Source: Streptomyces sp. NBC_00691
GTDB lineage: Bacteria > Actinomycetota > Actinomycetes > Streptomycetales > Streptomycetaceae
Length of the DNA: 64,000 nt
Reading direction: 5' to 3'
Assembly: GCF_036226665.1 (NCBI RefSeq)
Contig: NZ_CP109007.1
Coordinates: 7,688,001 to 7,752,000 of the forward strand
Position numbers and translations under genes: made by a program. Of the stretch, positions 25,157 to 34,382 are shown piece after piece. The notes beneath the pieces are model-generated. The model saw only the letters and a list, made by a program, of their open reading frames with translations. It was not told the DNA's origin and searched no databases. Each line of letters starts with the position of its first letter. Position 1 is the first letter of the stretch.

Positions 25157-26719
25157 ATGACGGGACCCGTCCTGGAGATGCGTGCGATCGGCAAGACCTT
25201 CCCCGGAGTCCGGGCGCTCTCGGACGTCACGCTGACGGTCCGCCGGGGCGAGGTCCACGCGCTCTGCGGGGAGAACGGCGCCGGCAAGTCGACCCTGATG
25301 AAGGTCCTCTCCGGTGTCCACGCGCACGGCGGTTACGAGGGAGAGATCCTCTTCGAGGGAGCGGTCTGCCGCTTCCGGGACATCCGGGCGAGCGAACGCC
25401 TCGGGATTGTGATCATCCATCAGGAACTGGCGCTCGTGCCGTACCTGTCCATCGCCGAGAACATCTTTCTCGGCAACGAGCGGGCGACGCGCGGAATCGT
25501 CAGCTGGAACGAGACGCTGAAGGAGGCGGCCCGGCTGATGCGCCGGGTCGGCCTCGACGAGCATCCGCAGACCCGTGTCGCGGACATCGGCGTCGGCAAG
25601 CAGCAGCTGGTGGAGATCGCCAAGGCGCTGTCCAAGGAGGTGAAGCTGCTCGTCCTGGACGAGCCCACCGCCGCTCTCAACGACGAGGACAGCACCCAAC
25701 TCCTCGGTCTGATAGCCGATTTGCAGGGGCAGGGCATCACCTCGATCATCATCTCCCACAAACTGGGGGAGATCCGGCGGGTCGCCGACAGGGTGACGAT
25801 CCTGCGCGACGGCCGGAGCGTCGAGACGCTCGACGTGGCGGATCCGGCCACCACCGAGGACCGCATCATCAGCGGCATGATCGGCCGGGACCTGGACCAC
25901 CGGTTCCCCGACCGCACACCCTACGCGGGCGACCCGGGCACCGCCCCTGCCCTGGAGATCCGCGACTGGACCGTGTTCCACCCCATCGACCGGCGGCGCA
26001 AGGTCGTCGACGGGGTGTCGCTGTCGGTCCGGCGCGGCGAGATCGTGGGCATCGCGGGCCTCATGGGCGCGGGCCGCACCGAGCTGGCGATGAGCGTCTT
26101 CGGCCGCTCGTACGGGCGGTACGGGGGCGGCACGGTCCTCAAGGGCGGTACGGCCATCCGCACCCGCAGCGTCCCGGAGGCCGTCGCCCACGGCATCGCG
26201 TACGTCACCGAGGACCGCAAGCACTACGGGCTGAACCTCATCGACACCATCGGGCGGAACATCTCGCTCGGCGCGCTCGGCCGGGTCGCCCGGCGGGGCG
26301 TGGTCGACGCCCACGAGGAGCGCAGGGTCGCCGAGGGGTTCCGTACCTCCATGAACATCAAGGCGCCCACCGTCTTCGAACCGGTGGGACGGCTGTCCGG
26401 CGGCAACCAGCAGAAGGTCGTCCTCAGCAAGTGGATCTTCGCCGGGCCGGACGTGCTGATCCTGGACGAGCCGACGCGCGGCATCGACGTCGGCGCCAAG
26501 TACGAGATCTACACGGTCGTCGACCGACTGGCGGCCGAGGGCAAGGCGGTGATCGTCATCTCCTCCGAACTGCCCGAGCTGCTCGGCATGTGCGACCGGA
26601 TCTACACCATGTCCGCGGGCCGGCTCACCGCCGAGGTGCCCCGTTCGGAGGCGAGCCAGGACGTGCTGATGCGCCACATGACCAAGGAAGACACGAGGGA
26701 GAACGACGATGAGCGCTGA
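25157..26719 (+). CDS. mmsA: Monosaccharide ABC transporter ATP-binding protein, two ABC domains (MmsA/XylG type)
   Basis: 520 residues with tandem ABC domains. The first has Walker A GENGAGKST (near residue 38), the variant signature IGVGKQQLVEI and Walker B LLVLDEPTA. The second has the degenerate P-loop GLMGAGRTE, signature LSGGNQQK and Walker B LILDEPTRG, as usual for CUT2 sugar ATPases, in which only one site is fully competent. It overlaps the permease start by 11 bases. It energises import of the sugar bound by the ChvE-like lipoprotein. Confidence 0.95.
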   Translation: MTGPVLEMRAIGKTFPGVRALSDVTLTVRRGEVHALCGENGAGKSTLMKVLSGVHAHGGYEGEILFEGAVCRFRDIRASERLGIVIIHQELALVPYLSIAENIFLGNERATRGIVSWNETLKEAARLMRRVGLDEHPQTRVADIGVGKQQLVEIAKALSKEVKLLVLDEPTAALNDEDSTQLLGLIADLQGQGITSIIISHKLGEIRRVADRVTILRDGRSVETLDVADPATTEDRIISGMIGRDLDHRFPDRTPYAGDPGTAPALEIRDWTVFHPIDRRRKVVDGVSLSVRRGEIVGIAGLMGAGRTELAMSVFGRSYGRYGGGTVLKGGTAIRTRSVPEAVAHGIAYVTEDRKHYGLNLIDTIGRNISLGALGRVARRGVVDAHEERRVAEGFRTSMNIKAPTVFEPVGRLSGGNQQKVVLSKWIFAGPDVLILDEPTRGIDVGAKYEIYTVVDRLAAEGKAVIVISSELPELLGMCDRIYTMSAGRLTAEVPRSEASQDVLMRHMTKEDTRENDDER

Positions 26720-27929
26720 CGTCACGGCCGAGAAGCCGGTGGCCCGACCGGCCGGGGGAACCATCCGGCCGCTGCTCGACGGCATGCGTCGCAACATGCG
26801 CCAGTACGGCATGCTCATCGCGCTCGGCGTCATCGTGGCGCTGTTCGCGGTGTGGACCGGCGGCGACCTGCTGCTGCCGCGCAACGTGTCCAACCTGGTG
26901 CTGCAGAACAGCTACATCCTGATCCTCGCGATCGGCATGATGATCGTCATCGTGGCCGGGCACATCGACCTGTCGGTCGGCTCGATCACCGCGTTCGTCG
27001 GCGGTGTGGCGGCCGTGCTGATGGTCCAGCACGATCTCCCGTGGCCCGTCGCGGCGCTGCTGTGCCTGGCCATCGGCGCCGTCGCGGGCGCCGCTCAGGG
27101 TCTGCTCATCGCCTATGCGGGGATGCCGTCGTTCATCGTCACGCTCGCCGGCATGCTGGTCTTCCGGGGCCTCACCGAGGTCTTCCTGGAGGGCCGGACC
27201 CTCGGCCCGTTCCCCGAGGGCCTGCAGAAGCTCGCCAACGGCTTCCTGCCCGAGGTCGGCCCCACCACGAACTACCACAACCTGACCCTGGTGCTCGGCC
27301 TCGTACTGATCGCCGTGGTGATCCGGCAGGAGGTCCGCGACCGGCGTCGGCAGAGCGCGTACGCGCTCGACGTGCTTCCGGCCCGGCTGTTCGCGGTGAA
27401 GCTCGCCGCGCTCACGGCCTCGGTCCTCGTCTTCACGTTGCTGCTCGCCAGTTACAAGGGCGCGCCGGTGGTGCTGCTGATCCTGGCGGCGCTCCTGGTC
27501 GGCTTCGGCTATCTGATGCGCAACGCGGTCATCGGCCGCCATGTGTACGCCATCGGCGGCAATCTGCCGGCGGCGAAGCTGTCCGGCGTACGGGACCGCA
27601 AGGTCACGTTCCTGGTCTTCCTCAACATGGGCATGCTGGCGGCACTCGCGGGTCTGGTCTTCGCGGCCCGCTTCAACGCCGCCTCCCCGAAGGCCGGCCT
27701 CAACTTCGAACTGGAGGCCATCGCCGCCTCGTTCATCGGCGGCGCGTCGATGAGCGGCGGCGTCGGCACGGTGCTCGGCGCGATCATCGGTGGTCTCGTG
27801 CTCGGTGTGCTGAACAACGGCATGAACCTCGTCGGCATCGGCACCGACTGGCAGCAGGTCATCAAGGGGCTCGTCCTGCTGGCGGCGGTCGGTTTCGACG
27901 TGTGGAACAAGCGACGGGCCGGCGCGTAG
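26709..27929 (+). CDS. mmsB: Monosaccharide ABC transporter permease (MmsB/XylH type)
   Basis: 406 residues with about ten membrane helices. CUT2 permease motifs are present: AGHIDLSVGSI, the cytoplasmic loop GRHVYAIGGNLPAAKLSGV and the end LGVLNNGMNLVGIGTDWQQVIKG. The start lies inside the 3' end of the ATPase gene, so translation is coupled. It forms the channel of the importer and is the last gene before a hairpin terminator. Confidence 0.95.
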   Translation: MSADVTAEKPVARPAGGTIRPLLDGMRRNMRQYGMLIALGVIVALFAVWTGGDLLLPRNVSNLVLQNSYILILAIGMMIVIVAGHIDLSVGSITAFVGGVAAVLMVQHDLPWPVAALLCLAIGAVAGAAQGLLIAYAGMPSFIVTLAGMLVFRGLTEVFLEGRTLGPFPEGLQKLANGFLPEVGPTTNYHNLTLVLGLVLIAVVIRQEVRDRRRQSAYALDVLPARLFAVKLAALTASVLVFTLLLASYKGAPVVLLILAALLVGFGYLMRNAVIGRHVYAIGGNLPAAKLSGVRDRKVTFLVFLNMGMLAALAGLVFAARFNAASPKAGLNFELEAIAASFIGGASMSGGVGTVLGAIIGGLVLGVLNNGMNLVGIGTDWQQVIKGLVLLAAVGFDVWNKRRAGA

Positions 27930-27967
27930 CACCGCGGAGCGATCTGAGGACGCCCGGTGTCATGGAG

Positions 27968-27989
27968 GCGGCCCGGGTGCGCGGGCCGC
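27968..27989. terminator. Hairpin terminator between convergent permease and mscS genes
   Basis: A perfect 8-bp GC stem (27968-27975 with 27982-27989) around a 6-base loop sits in the 66-bp gap between two converging genes. Confidence 0.55.
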
Positions 27990-27995
27990 GCGGAG

Positions 27996-29102
27996 TCAGG
28001 GGGCCGCCCTGTCGGCCAGGCCGTGCTCGCGGCGTGACCGAAGGGGCTCCTCCTGGGCGGCGTCGGCCGCGGGAGCGGTGACGACCTTGGGGAGGGCGCC
28101 CGGGTGCTCCCGCGCGAGCCAGCCGACCAGCTCCTCCCGTACGGCGCACCGCGTCGTCCACAGGTCGTCGGCGTCCTTGGCGGTCACGATCGCGCGTACC
28201 GTGATGCCGGTCGGCGAGGTGTCGGTGACCGCGAGGTCCCAGGCCCGCCCGTCCCATGTGGCGCACGTGCCGAGGAACTCCTCCAGGTGCTTCCGCGCGA
28301 GGGCGACCGGCGTCGTGTGGTCGCAGTGGACGAAGACCGCCCCCGTCATCTCCGCGCCGCCGCGCGACCAGTTCTCGAACGGCCGCGAGGTGAAGTACGA
28401 GACGGGCAGCGTGACACGGCGCTCGTCCCAGGTCCGGACCGTCAGGAAGGTGAGGGTCACCTCCTCCACGACACCCCATTCGCCGTCCACGACGACGGTG
28501 TCCCCGATGCGGACCATGTCGCCGAACGCGATCTGGAAGCCGGCGAAGAGGTTGCTCAGCGTCGACTGGGCCGCCACGCCCGCCACGATGCCGATGATGC
28601 CGGCCGAGGCGAGCAGGGACGTGCCGAGGGTCCGGAAGGAGGGGAAGGTGACGAGGGCCGCGGCGGCGGCGATCACCCCGACGCCGACAGACACCACCCG
28701 CATGATCAGCGTGACCTGGGTACGGACCCGGCGGAGCCGGGCGGCGTCGCGTGAGCGTCCGGCGTACCGCGCGTACGAGGACTCGACGACGGCCGCCACC
28801 GTCCGCACCGTCAGCCAGGCTCCGCCGCCGATCAGGCACAGCAGCAGGAAGCGGCTCACCGCCTCCGCGTGCTCGACGAGCGGTCCCCGGTCCGGCGACG
28901 CCATCGGGTAGGTCCAGCGCAGCAGCGCGGCCATCACGACGACGTACAGCGGCGTGCGGCAGCGGCGCAGCAGCCCCCACAAGGGGGTCTCCGGATGCCG
29001 CGCGTCGGCGAACCGTGCCAGCAGGTCCGCCACGCGGCATACGGCGAGGGCCGCCAGCGCCGAGCCGCCGACGGAGATCGCCAGGCGAATTGCGCTCTCC
29101 AT
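27996..29102 (-). CDS. MscS family mechanosensitive ion channel
   Basis: 368 residues from the ATG at 29102 with GGGGAG upstream. Four to five membrane helices precede the MscS core: GIIGIVAGVAAQSTLSNLFAG is the pore-lining helix and QIAFGDMVRIGDTVVVDGEWG the start of the beta domain. A cytoplasmic domain and an Arg-rich C-terminal tail follow. The family opens under membrane tension during osmotic downshift. It is monocistronic and converges on the ABC operon. Confidence 0.93.
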   Translation of the reverse strand: MESAIRLAISVGGSALAALAVCRVADLLARFADARHPETPLWGLLRRCRTPLYVVVMAALLRWTYPMASPDRGPLVEHAEAVSRFLLLCLIGGGAWLTVRTVAAVVESSYARYAGRSRDAARLRRVRTQVTLIMRVVSVGVGVIAAAAALVTFPSFRTLGTSLLASAGIIGIVAGVAAQSTLSNLFAGFQIAFGDMVRIGDTVVVDGEWGVVEEVTLTFLTVRTWDERRVTLPVSYFTSRPFENWSRGGAEMTGAVFVHCDHTTPVALARKHLEEFLGTCATWDGRAWDLAVTDTSPTGITVRAIVTAKDADDLWTTRCAVREELVGWLAREHPGALPKVVTAPAADAAQEEPLRSRREHGLADRAAP

Positions 29103-29241
29103 GTGCTCCCCAGGGATGAGACGAACAGATACGTCCTGTACGCCTGACCGCCTGCGAGTACGCCAAACACATCCGCCGACGCGGGGGTGGGAGCCGAGGT
29201 CCGGGGTACGCGAACAGCATCCGACCCCCAAGGGAGGACAC

Positions 29242-29466
29242 ATGGGTCTGGGAGTCTGCATCATCCTGATCGCCGTCGGAGCCATCCTCGCGTTCGCGGC
29301 CGACTGGCAGATCGAGGGGGTCGACCTCGATCTCGTGGGGCTGATCCTCATGGCCGTCGGCATCGTCGGCACCGCCGTGTACACGAGCATCCTGCGGCGC
29401 CGTCGGGTCGTCGTTCCGCCGGTCGCCCCGACGGTGACCGAGGACGACCGGCGGGGCCTGCGCTGA
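29242..29466 (+). CDS. DUF6458 small membrane protein
   Basis: 74 residues with GGGAGGA six bases before the ATG. Two hydrophobic helices flank the conserved DWQIEGVDLDLVGLILMAVG segment, and a basic RRRR loop leads into a charged tail, as in the actinobacterial DUF6458 family. It is divergent from mscS with a 139-bp gap. Function unknown. Confidence 0.85.
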   Translation: MGLGVCIILIAVGAILAFAADWQIEGVDLDLVGLILMAVGIVGTAVYTSILRRRRVVVPPVAPTVTEDDRRGLR

Positions 29467-29485
29467 GTGGTGGCTCCGGTCCTGC

Positions 29486-29535
29486 GGTGCGGCGGGTGGC
29501 CGGGGACGGGCCCGTCCCCGGCCACCCGCCGCACC
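29486..29535. terminator. 50-bp perfect palindrome, bidirectional terminator
   Basis: Arms 29486-29510 and 29511-29535 are exactly complementary with no spacer. The palindrome lies between the converging DUF6458 and cellulase genes. As RNA it would form a very stable hairpin on either strand. Confidence 0.75.
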
Positions 29536-29571
29536 TCCGTCGTGGGCGGCCGGATCACGACCGGCCGGCGC

Positions 29572-31470
29572 TCACAGGGGCCGGCAGAGGAGGGCGGCGG
29601 GCTTGTCGCCCCTCGCCCAGGCACCGCTGTGCGCGACGCCGGCCGCGTACTCGCCGTCGCCGCACTGGCCCTTGTAGTCGCCGAGGGCGAACTCGCCGCC
29701 GGACGCGCCGGCGGGACGGTTGTCGCCGCGGTCGAACCAGAGCGTGCGGCCGGTCTTCGGCAGGGCCCGGGCGGCCTCGGCGCACAGCACGGCGGACACG
29801 GCCCGGCCGCGGAGGCTGTAGCCGACCATGAACTGGTTCGCCGGGCACTGGAACTTGGTGTAGCCGCCGGCCCAGTCGCCGTCGGTGACGTGCCGCTCGT
29901 CGGTCACCACGGTGAACGCCCCGGCGGGCGCGGCGAGTCCGTGGGCTCCGGTGTCGGTGCACAGCCCGCGCCCGCCGTCGTGGGAGAGACCGACGATCCG
30001 CTCACCGTCGGGGCAGGCCGCCTTGCGGGCGCCGCGGTCCCAGTCGCCCTTCCCGCGGGCGCGCAGTGACTGGACGAAGTCGGTGTGGTCCGTGCTGAGC
30101 ATGTTCCAGGAGTCGGCGACGGGTACGGCGCCGGACCTGCCGGGGGTGCCGACGAGCCGCTGCCAGTGCGGGGCGCGCCAGTCGTCGCCGTCGAGGATGC
30201 CGGAGCGCCGGCCCTCGGTGTCGTAGTCCAGCAGCTTCCACCGGCCGTGGCCGGTGAAGCCGACCGCCGGCCAGTAGGCGAAGTCGGCGTCGTGCGCGAC
30301 GAGGTAGTCGACGAAGTTCGCGAACCACGTCCGGCCCTGCGGAGAGGTCTCGTCGGCGCCGATGCCGAACTCGCTGATCCAGACGGGCGCGGTGTAGTGG
30401 CGCCGGGCGTCGTCGGCGACGAAGAGAGCCTGGCGCCGCAGGGTCTCGAAGAGCTCCGCGCGGGGGAGTTCCTGGTACCGCCAGTCGCTGGTCTCGCCCG
30501 TGCCGGTCGCGCCGGTGTGCCGGGGGCCGGTGTAGCCGTAGAAGTGGGCCGAGTAGACGAGCTTGTCCGAGGCGACCAGGGTGTGGGACAGCTCGCGGGC
30601 CGGTTCGAGGGTGGGCCGCCCGTGCGGGGTCAGGTCGGTGGGTATGCCCTGCCAGTTGATGCCCTCGACGATGACCAGGAGGTCGGGGTTGGCCTCGGTG
30701 AGCAGCCGGTCGCCGACCCGCTGGGAGGCGGCCCACCAGTCGTGGTCGTCGCCCCAGCCCCAGTTGGCGTCGTCCATGACCGTGCGGCGGACCTCGTTGT
30801 AGAGGTCGGCGCCGACGACGCGCTTGTCGTTCTTGTAGCGCTTGGCGAGGAAGAGCCAGTCGGCCTCCCACTGGGCGGTGGACTGGCTCGTGTTCCACCG
30901 TTCGTTGCCGTCCAGCCCGCAGCACCAACGGGAGGTGTTGGTGTGGTTGTTGAGGATGACCGCGAAGCCCTCCGCGGTGGTCGCCGCGATCACCGCGTCG
31001 AAGACCTGGAGCGGGGTCCTGCCTCTGAGGGCCGGGTTGGCCGCGACGGCGGCGTCCGGCACGACCCGCTGGTCGTGCAGCATCTCGTTGGAGAACGGCA
31101 GTCGGATGCTGTTGGCGCCGAGCCGGTGGAAGTCGGCGAGGACCGTCGCGAGGGGGACACGGTCGAGGCCCAGGGGCACCTGGTCGGACTTCTCGGCGTC
31201 GTGGTGACTGGCGGGGTCGTTCACGTCCCCGCTGCCGTTGTACGACCCCTGGGCGCCGTGCCAGTTCACGGACTTGAGCTTGAAGCGGTCGCCGTCGGCG
31301 TCCACGACGTAGCGGCCGCGGGTGCTGAGCGGCGGCTGCCAGCTCTCGGCGAGCAGGGAACCGGCGGGGGAGGGGGCGGGCCCGCTCGCGCGGGCCGGTG
31401 CGGCGGTGGCCGGGGCCCCCGCGACGACGAGGGCCGCGGCGAGCGCGACCCCCAGCAGTGACTTCTTCAT
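29572..31470 (-). CDS. Secreted GH5-family cellulase with unusual Cys-containing C-terminal domain
   Basis: 632 residues from the ATG at 31470 (AAGG five bases upstream). A signal peptide (about residues 1-28) is followed by a GH5-type barrel with LKSVNWHGAQGS, the acid/base Glu in VVGADLYNEVR (E226) and the nucleophile in VWISEFGIG (E367). It should hydrolyse cellulose or related beta-glucans outside the cell. Residues from about 445 to the end form a domain with paired Cys and repeated C-P-D-G-E, L-C, G-Y-S patterns that I cannot assign to a carbohydrate-binding family. Confidence 0.9.
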   Translation of the reverse strand: MKKSLLGVALAAALVVAGAPATAAPARASGPAPSPAGSLLAESWQPPLSTRGRYVVDADGDRFKLKSVNWHGAQGSYNGSGDVNDPASHHDAEKSDQVPLGLDRVPLATVLADFHRLGANSIRLPFSNEMLHDQRVVPDAAVAANPALRGRTPLQVFDAVIAATTAEGFAVILNNHTNTSRWCCGLDGNERWNTSQSTAQWEADWLFLAKRYKNDKRVVGADLYNEVRRTVMDDANWGWGDDHDWWAASQRVGDRLLTEANPDLLVIVEGINWQGIPTDLTPHGRPTLEPARELSHTLVASDKLVYSAHFYGYTGPRHTGATGTGETSDWRYQELPRAELFETLRRQALFVADDARRHYTAPVWISEFGIGADETSPQGRTWFANFVDYLVAHDADFAYWPAVGFTGHGRWKLLDYDTEGRRSGILDGDDWRAPHWQRLVGTPGRSGAVPVADSWNMLSTDHTDFVQSLRARGKGDWDRGARKAACPDGERIVGLSHDGGRGLCTDTGAHGLAAPAGAFTVVTDERHVTDGDWAGGYTKFQCPANQFMVGYSLRGRAVSAVLCAEAARALPKTGRTLWFDRGDNRPAGASGGEFALGDYKGQCGDGEYAAGVAHSGAWARGDKPAALLCRPL

Positions 31471-31512
31471 GACGGCCTTAGGTGGGGGACGGATGGGAGC
31501 CGTGCCGCAGCA

Positions 31513-31526
31513 TGTTCGCGTGAACA
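31513..31526. promoter_or_regulatory. Palindromic operator candidate upstream of cellulase gene
   Basis: TGTTC-GCGT-GAACA is a perfect inverted repeat 42 bases before the cellulase start. It does not match the CebR-type TGGGAGC-GCTCCCA site that controls many Streptomyces cellulases. Confidence 0.35.
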
Positions 31527-31691
31527 AGGAGCGGCTGACAAGAGTCCGTACCCACAAGTAACCGGAGTGCGGGCTCCGTTGGCCCCGGCGCGCCGCCGTG
31601 ACCACCGCGCACACCGTCCTCGCCCCCACCGCGACGAGGCGGCGCCGCCGGACGGCCGCACGGCGCGGACCGACGGCGCCGGGCGAGCGCG

Positions 31692-32705
31692 TCAGCGACC
31701 CAGGGCCGACCGGAGCGTGAGTCCGTGGTGGCGCCGCAGCCGGTACAGCTCCCAGACCGACAGGGCCGTCACCGTGACGGGGGCACCGAGGACGAAGACC
31801 GCCCGCGCGGCCGGCGGGACCTGGGCGTAGCTTCCGGTGATCACGTCCACGAGGGCCATCTCCCACACCAGGACGCCGGCGAGGATCGGCGGCAGCACCT
31901 CGTGGATGTCGGCCGTGCGGAACACGTGCACCAACGACAGTCCGATGCCGTAGAGCGCGAAGCCGAGCGACCAGATGAACAGCGTGACGAGGACGATCCT
32001 GCCGGGAAGTCCCACGGCGTCCCGCAGGCCCGCCAGCTCCGGCGCCATGACGAGGGCGGAGGTGCCCATGGACGCCATGATGGCCAGGACGGAGCCGAGG
32101 GGACGCAGGACCCGTCGCAGATACACCCGGCGCAGGCCGTCCCGTGCCGCCGCCACGAAGGCGCCTACCACGACGGGGAAGGTGCAGACGAGAACGAGCA
32201 CGCTGGACCAGCTCTGGTCGAGACGTTCACCCGCCACGCCCTGGACGTCGTCGGCGCTCGCGACGGCGTTGTAGGTGACCATCAGGCCCACCCAGGCGAC
32301 GAGTCCGAGCCCGGTCCGCCACAACTGGAGCCTGCGGACCTCCCGGTCGTCGACGATCCCGGGGCGGGAGGGACGGAAGGTCCGCTGCGCGGCGTACAGG
32401 GGGTTGTAGACGCCACGCAGGATCTTCCGGGCCCGGGAGGGCTCGGGGTGCGACGGCGGCACCGGGGCGTAGGCCGGCGGGTACGGGTGACCCGGCGGAG
32501 GGCCGGATCGCGGATACGGGTAGCCCGGGGGAGGCCCGGACTGTGCGTACGGATACCCCGGCGGCGGACCCGGCCGGGCGCCCGGGTGCCCTTGTGGAGG
32601 GACCGGGGGAGTGCGGGGGTGACCCTGCGGCGGGTGACCGGACCCACCACCCCCCGCCGCGCTGCCCGCCCCGTCGCCGTACCCGCCGCTGCCGTATCCG
32701 CTCAT
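31692..32705 (-). CDS. Pro/Gly/Tyr-rich membrane protein, unknown function
   Basis: 337 residues. The first 90 are low-complexity with repeated SGPPPGYPY-like units. About six hydrophobic helices follow (residues 130-320). Cytoplasmic Pro/Tyr-rich tails of this kind are common on actinobacterial membrane proteins and may mediate protein contacts. No catalytic motif is seen. It is divergent from the TPR gene. Confidence 0.85.
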   Translation of the reverse strand: MSGYGSGGYGDGAGSAAGGGGSGHPPQGHPRTPPVPPQGHPGARPGPPPGYPYAQSGPPPGYPYPRSGPPPGHPYPPAYAPVPPSHPEPSRARKILRGVYNPLYAAQRTFRPSRPGIVDDREVRRLQLWRTGLGLVAWVGLMVTYNAVASADDVQGVAGERLDQSWSSVLVLVCTFPVVVGAFVAAARDGLRRVYLRRVLRPLGSVLAIMASMGTSALVMAPELAGLRDAVGLPGRIVLVTLFIWSLGFALYGIGLSLVHVFRTADIHEVLPPILAGVLVWEMALVDVITGSYAQVPPAARAVFVLGAPVTVTALSVWELYRLRRHHGLTLRSALGR

Positions 32706-32747
32706 GCCACGTACCCCCGATGTCCCGCACGTCCGAACCCGGGCATC

Positions 32748-32789
32748 CTAGGGCCTGTCGCCGGACTCCCGTCCGCCCCGGGAGTCCGG
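32748..32789. repeat. Degenerate end-fragment of the palindromic element
   Basis: It begins ctagggcctgtcg like the other copies, then diverges at a few positions. It contains its own perfect 10-bp stem (32761-32770 with 32780-32789, 9-base loop). It lies between two divergent gene starts, so the stem would sit in one leader or the other. Confidence 0.65.
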
Positions 32790-32948
32790 GTCGACGGCGG
32801 GGGACGGGGCGGCAGATCATGGCACTTCGCCGGACCGCGCATGTCCGGCTGGCGCCGGACGCCCCGGTGGTGGCTTCATGAGGGTGCGGCGGCGTGCGTG
32901 CCGCCGCGCTCCGCGTACCACCCCGTCGACGCGCCGAGGTGATCCTTG

Positions 32949-34382
32949 ATGGTGACTGACCGGTACGGCAACCCGTTGCACGAGTGCACCCAGGAGACGG
33001 CCGCACATCTGGACCGGGCCGTCGAGGCCCTGCTCCACTTCAGCCCCGAGGTGGAGCGAGCGGTCGGCGACGCCCTCGGGAGCGCGCCGACCTCACCGGT
33101 CGCCCAGTCCTTCGCGGCCTACCTGGGGGCGTTGGGCACGGAGCCCGCCGACGCCCTCGCCGCGCGGCGCCGGTTCGACCGGTACGCGGCCGGCGTGGAC
33201 GTCTCGGCCCTGCCCGTGCGGGAACGTCTGCACGTCGCCGCGGCCGGGACGCTGCTGGCCGGGGACCTCGTCGGGGCCGCCGGACTGCTAGAGGAGCTGT
33301 CCCTGGCGTGCCCGAGGGACGCGCTCGCCCTGGCCGTGGGGCACCAGCTGGACTTCTTCACCGGAGACGCGGTCCGCCTGCGCGATCGCATCGGGGGAGC
33401 CCTCTCGGCCTGGGATCCCGCCGAACCCCACCGCGGCCTGGTGCTGGGCATGTACGCCTTCGGGCTGGAGGAGTCGGGTCACTACCGCCTGGCCGAGGAG
33501 GCGGGCCTCGCGGCGGTCGAGCGGAACCCCCGCGACGTCTGGGCGATCCACGCCGTGGTGCACACCTACGAGATGCAGGGCCGGGTGTCGGACGGCATCG
33601 GCTACCTGGACGCCCGCCGCGAGGACTGGGCGCGGGACAACTACCTCGACGTCCACAACTGGTGGCACTACGCCCTCTACGCCCTGGAGGCGGGAGACAC
33701 CGGCACCGCCCTGACCGTCTACGACGCGTCCCTGCACAACGACGCGTCGGCCGGTCTGGCCATGGAACTCCTGGACGCCGCGGCGCTGCTGTGGCGGATC
33801 CGGCTCGCGGGTGGGGAGACCGGATCCCGATACGGGGTGCTCGCCGACGCCTGGGCCGCCCGAGCCGATCCCCCTTTCTACGCGTTCAACGACGTGCACG
33901 CCGTCATGTCCTTCGTGGGGGCCGGGCGGCTCGGGGAGGCGGCGCGGCTCGTCGCCGACCGACGGCGCTGGCTGGCCGAGGGAGGTCCGGACACCGTCAC
34001 CAACCGGCGGATGACCGCGGACATCGGTCTGCCGGTGTGCGAAGCGCTGGTCGCGCACGGGGAGGGTGAACACGCCACCGTCGTGGAGCTCCTGTGGCCG
34101 CTGCGCCGCAGGCTGCACGAGTTCGGGGGCAGTCACGCGCAGCGCGACGCGCTCCAGAAGACCCTGCTCGACTCCGCGCTCCGCTCCGGACGGCACGACC
34201 GGGCCCGGGTGCTCATCAGCGAGCGGATCGGACTGCGGCCCGACAGCTCGTACAACTGGGCGGCGCGGGCCCGCCTCGCCGATGCCCTGGGCGATGCCGG
34301 TCTGGCCGTCGTCGCCCGCGGCCATGAGCGGGACGCGGCCGCGGCAGCGGCCGGGACCCTCCGGCCCCCGACCCTCCGCTAG
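32949..34382 (+). CDS. Tetratricopeptide repeat protein, TTC38-like
   Basis: 477 residues from the ATG at 32949 (GAGGTGA seven bases upstream; a TTG at 32946 is also in frame). The protein is helical throughout with TPR-like repeats and the TTC38 hallmark DVWAIHAVVHTYEMQGR...DVHNWWHYALYALE. Such proteins are probably scaffolds; no substrate is known to me. The TAG stop at 34380-34382 is formed by the first bases of the inserted palindromic repeat, so the original C-terminus may have been longer. Confidence 0.9.
   Translation: MVTDRYGNPLHECTQETAAHLDRAVEALLHFSPEVERAVGDALGSAPTSPVAQSFAAYLGALGTEPADALAARRRFDRYAAGVDVSALPVRERLHVAAAGTLLAGDLVGAAGLLEELSLACPRDALALAVGHQLDFFTGDAVRLRDRIGGALSAWDPAEPHRGLVLGMYAFGLEESGHYRLAEEAGLAAVERNPRDVWAIHAVVHTYEMQGRVSDGIGYLDARREDWARDNYLDVHNWWHYALYALEAGDTGTALTVYDASLHNDASAGLAMELLDAAALLWRIRLAGGETGSRYGVLADAWAARADPPFYAFNDVHAVMSFVGAGRLGEAARLVADRRRWLAEGGPDTVTNRRMTADIGLPVCEALVAHGEGEHATVVELLWPLRRRLHEFGGSHAQRDALQKTLLDSALRSGRHDRARVLISERIGLRPDSSYNWAARARLADALGDAGLAVVARGHERDAAAAAAGTLRPPTLR

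Noticed and set aside
23840..26893. Minus-strand open frame of 1017 codons opposite the ABC operon
   Set aside because: The plus strand encodes recognisable binding-protein and ATPase genes throughout.
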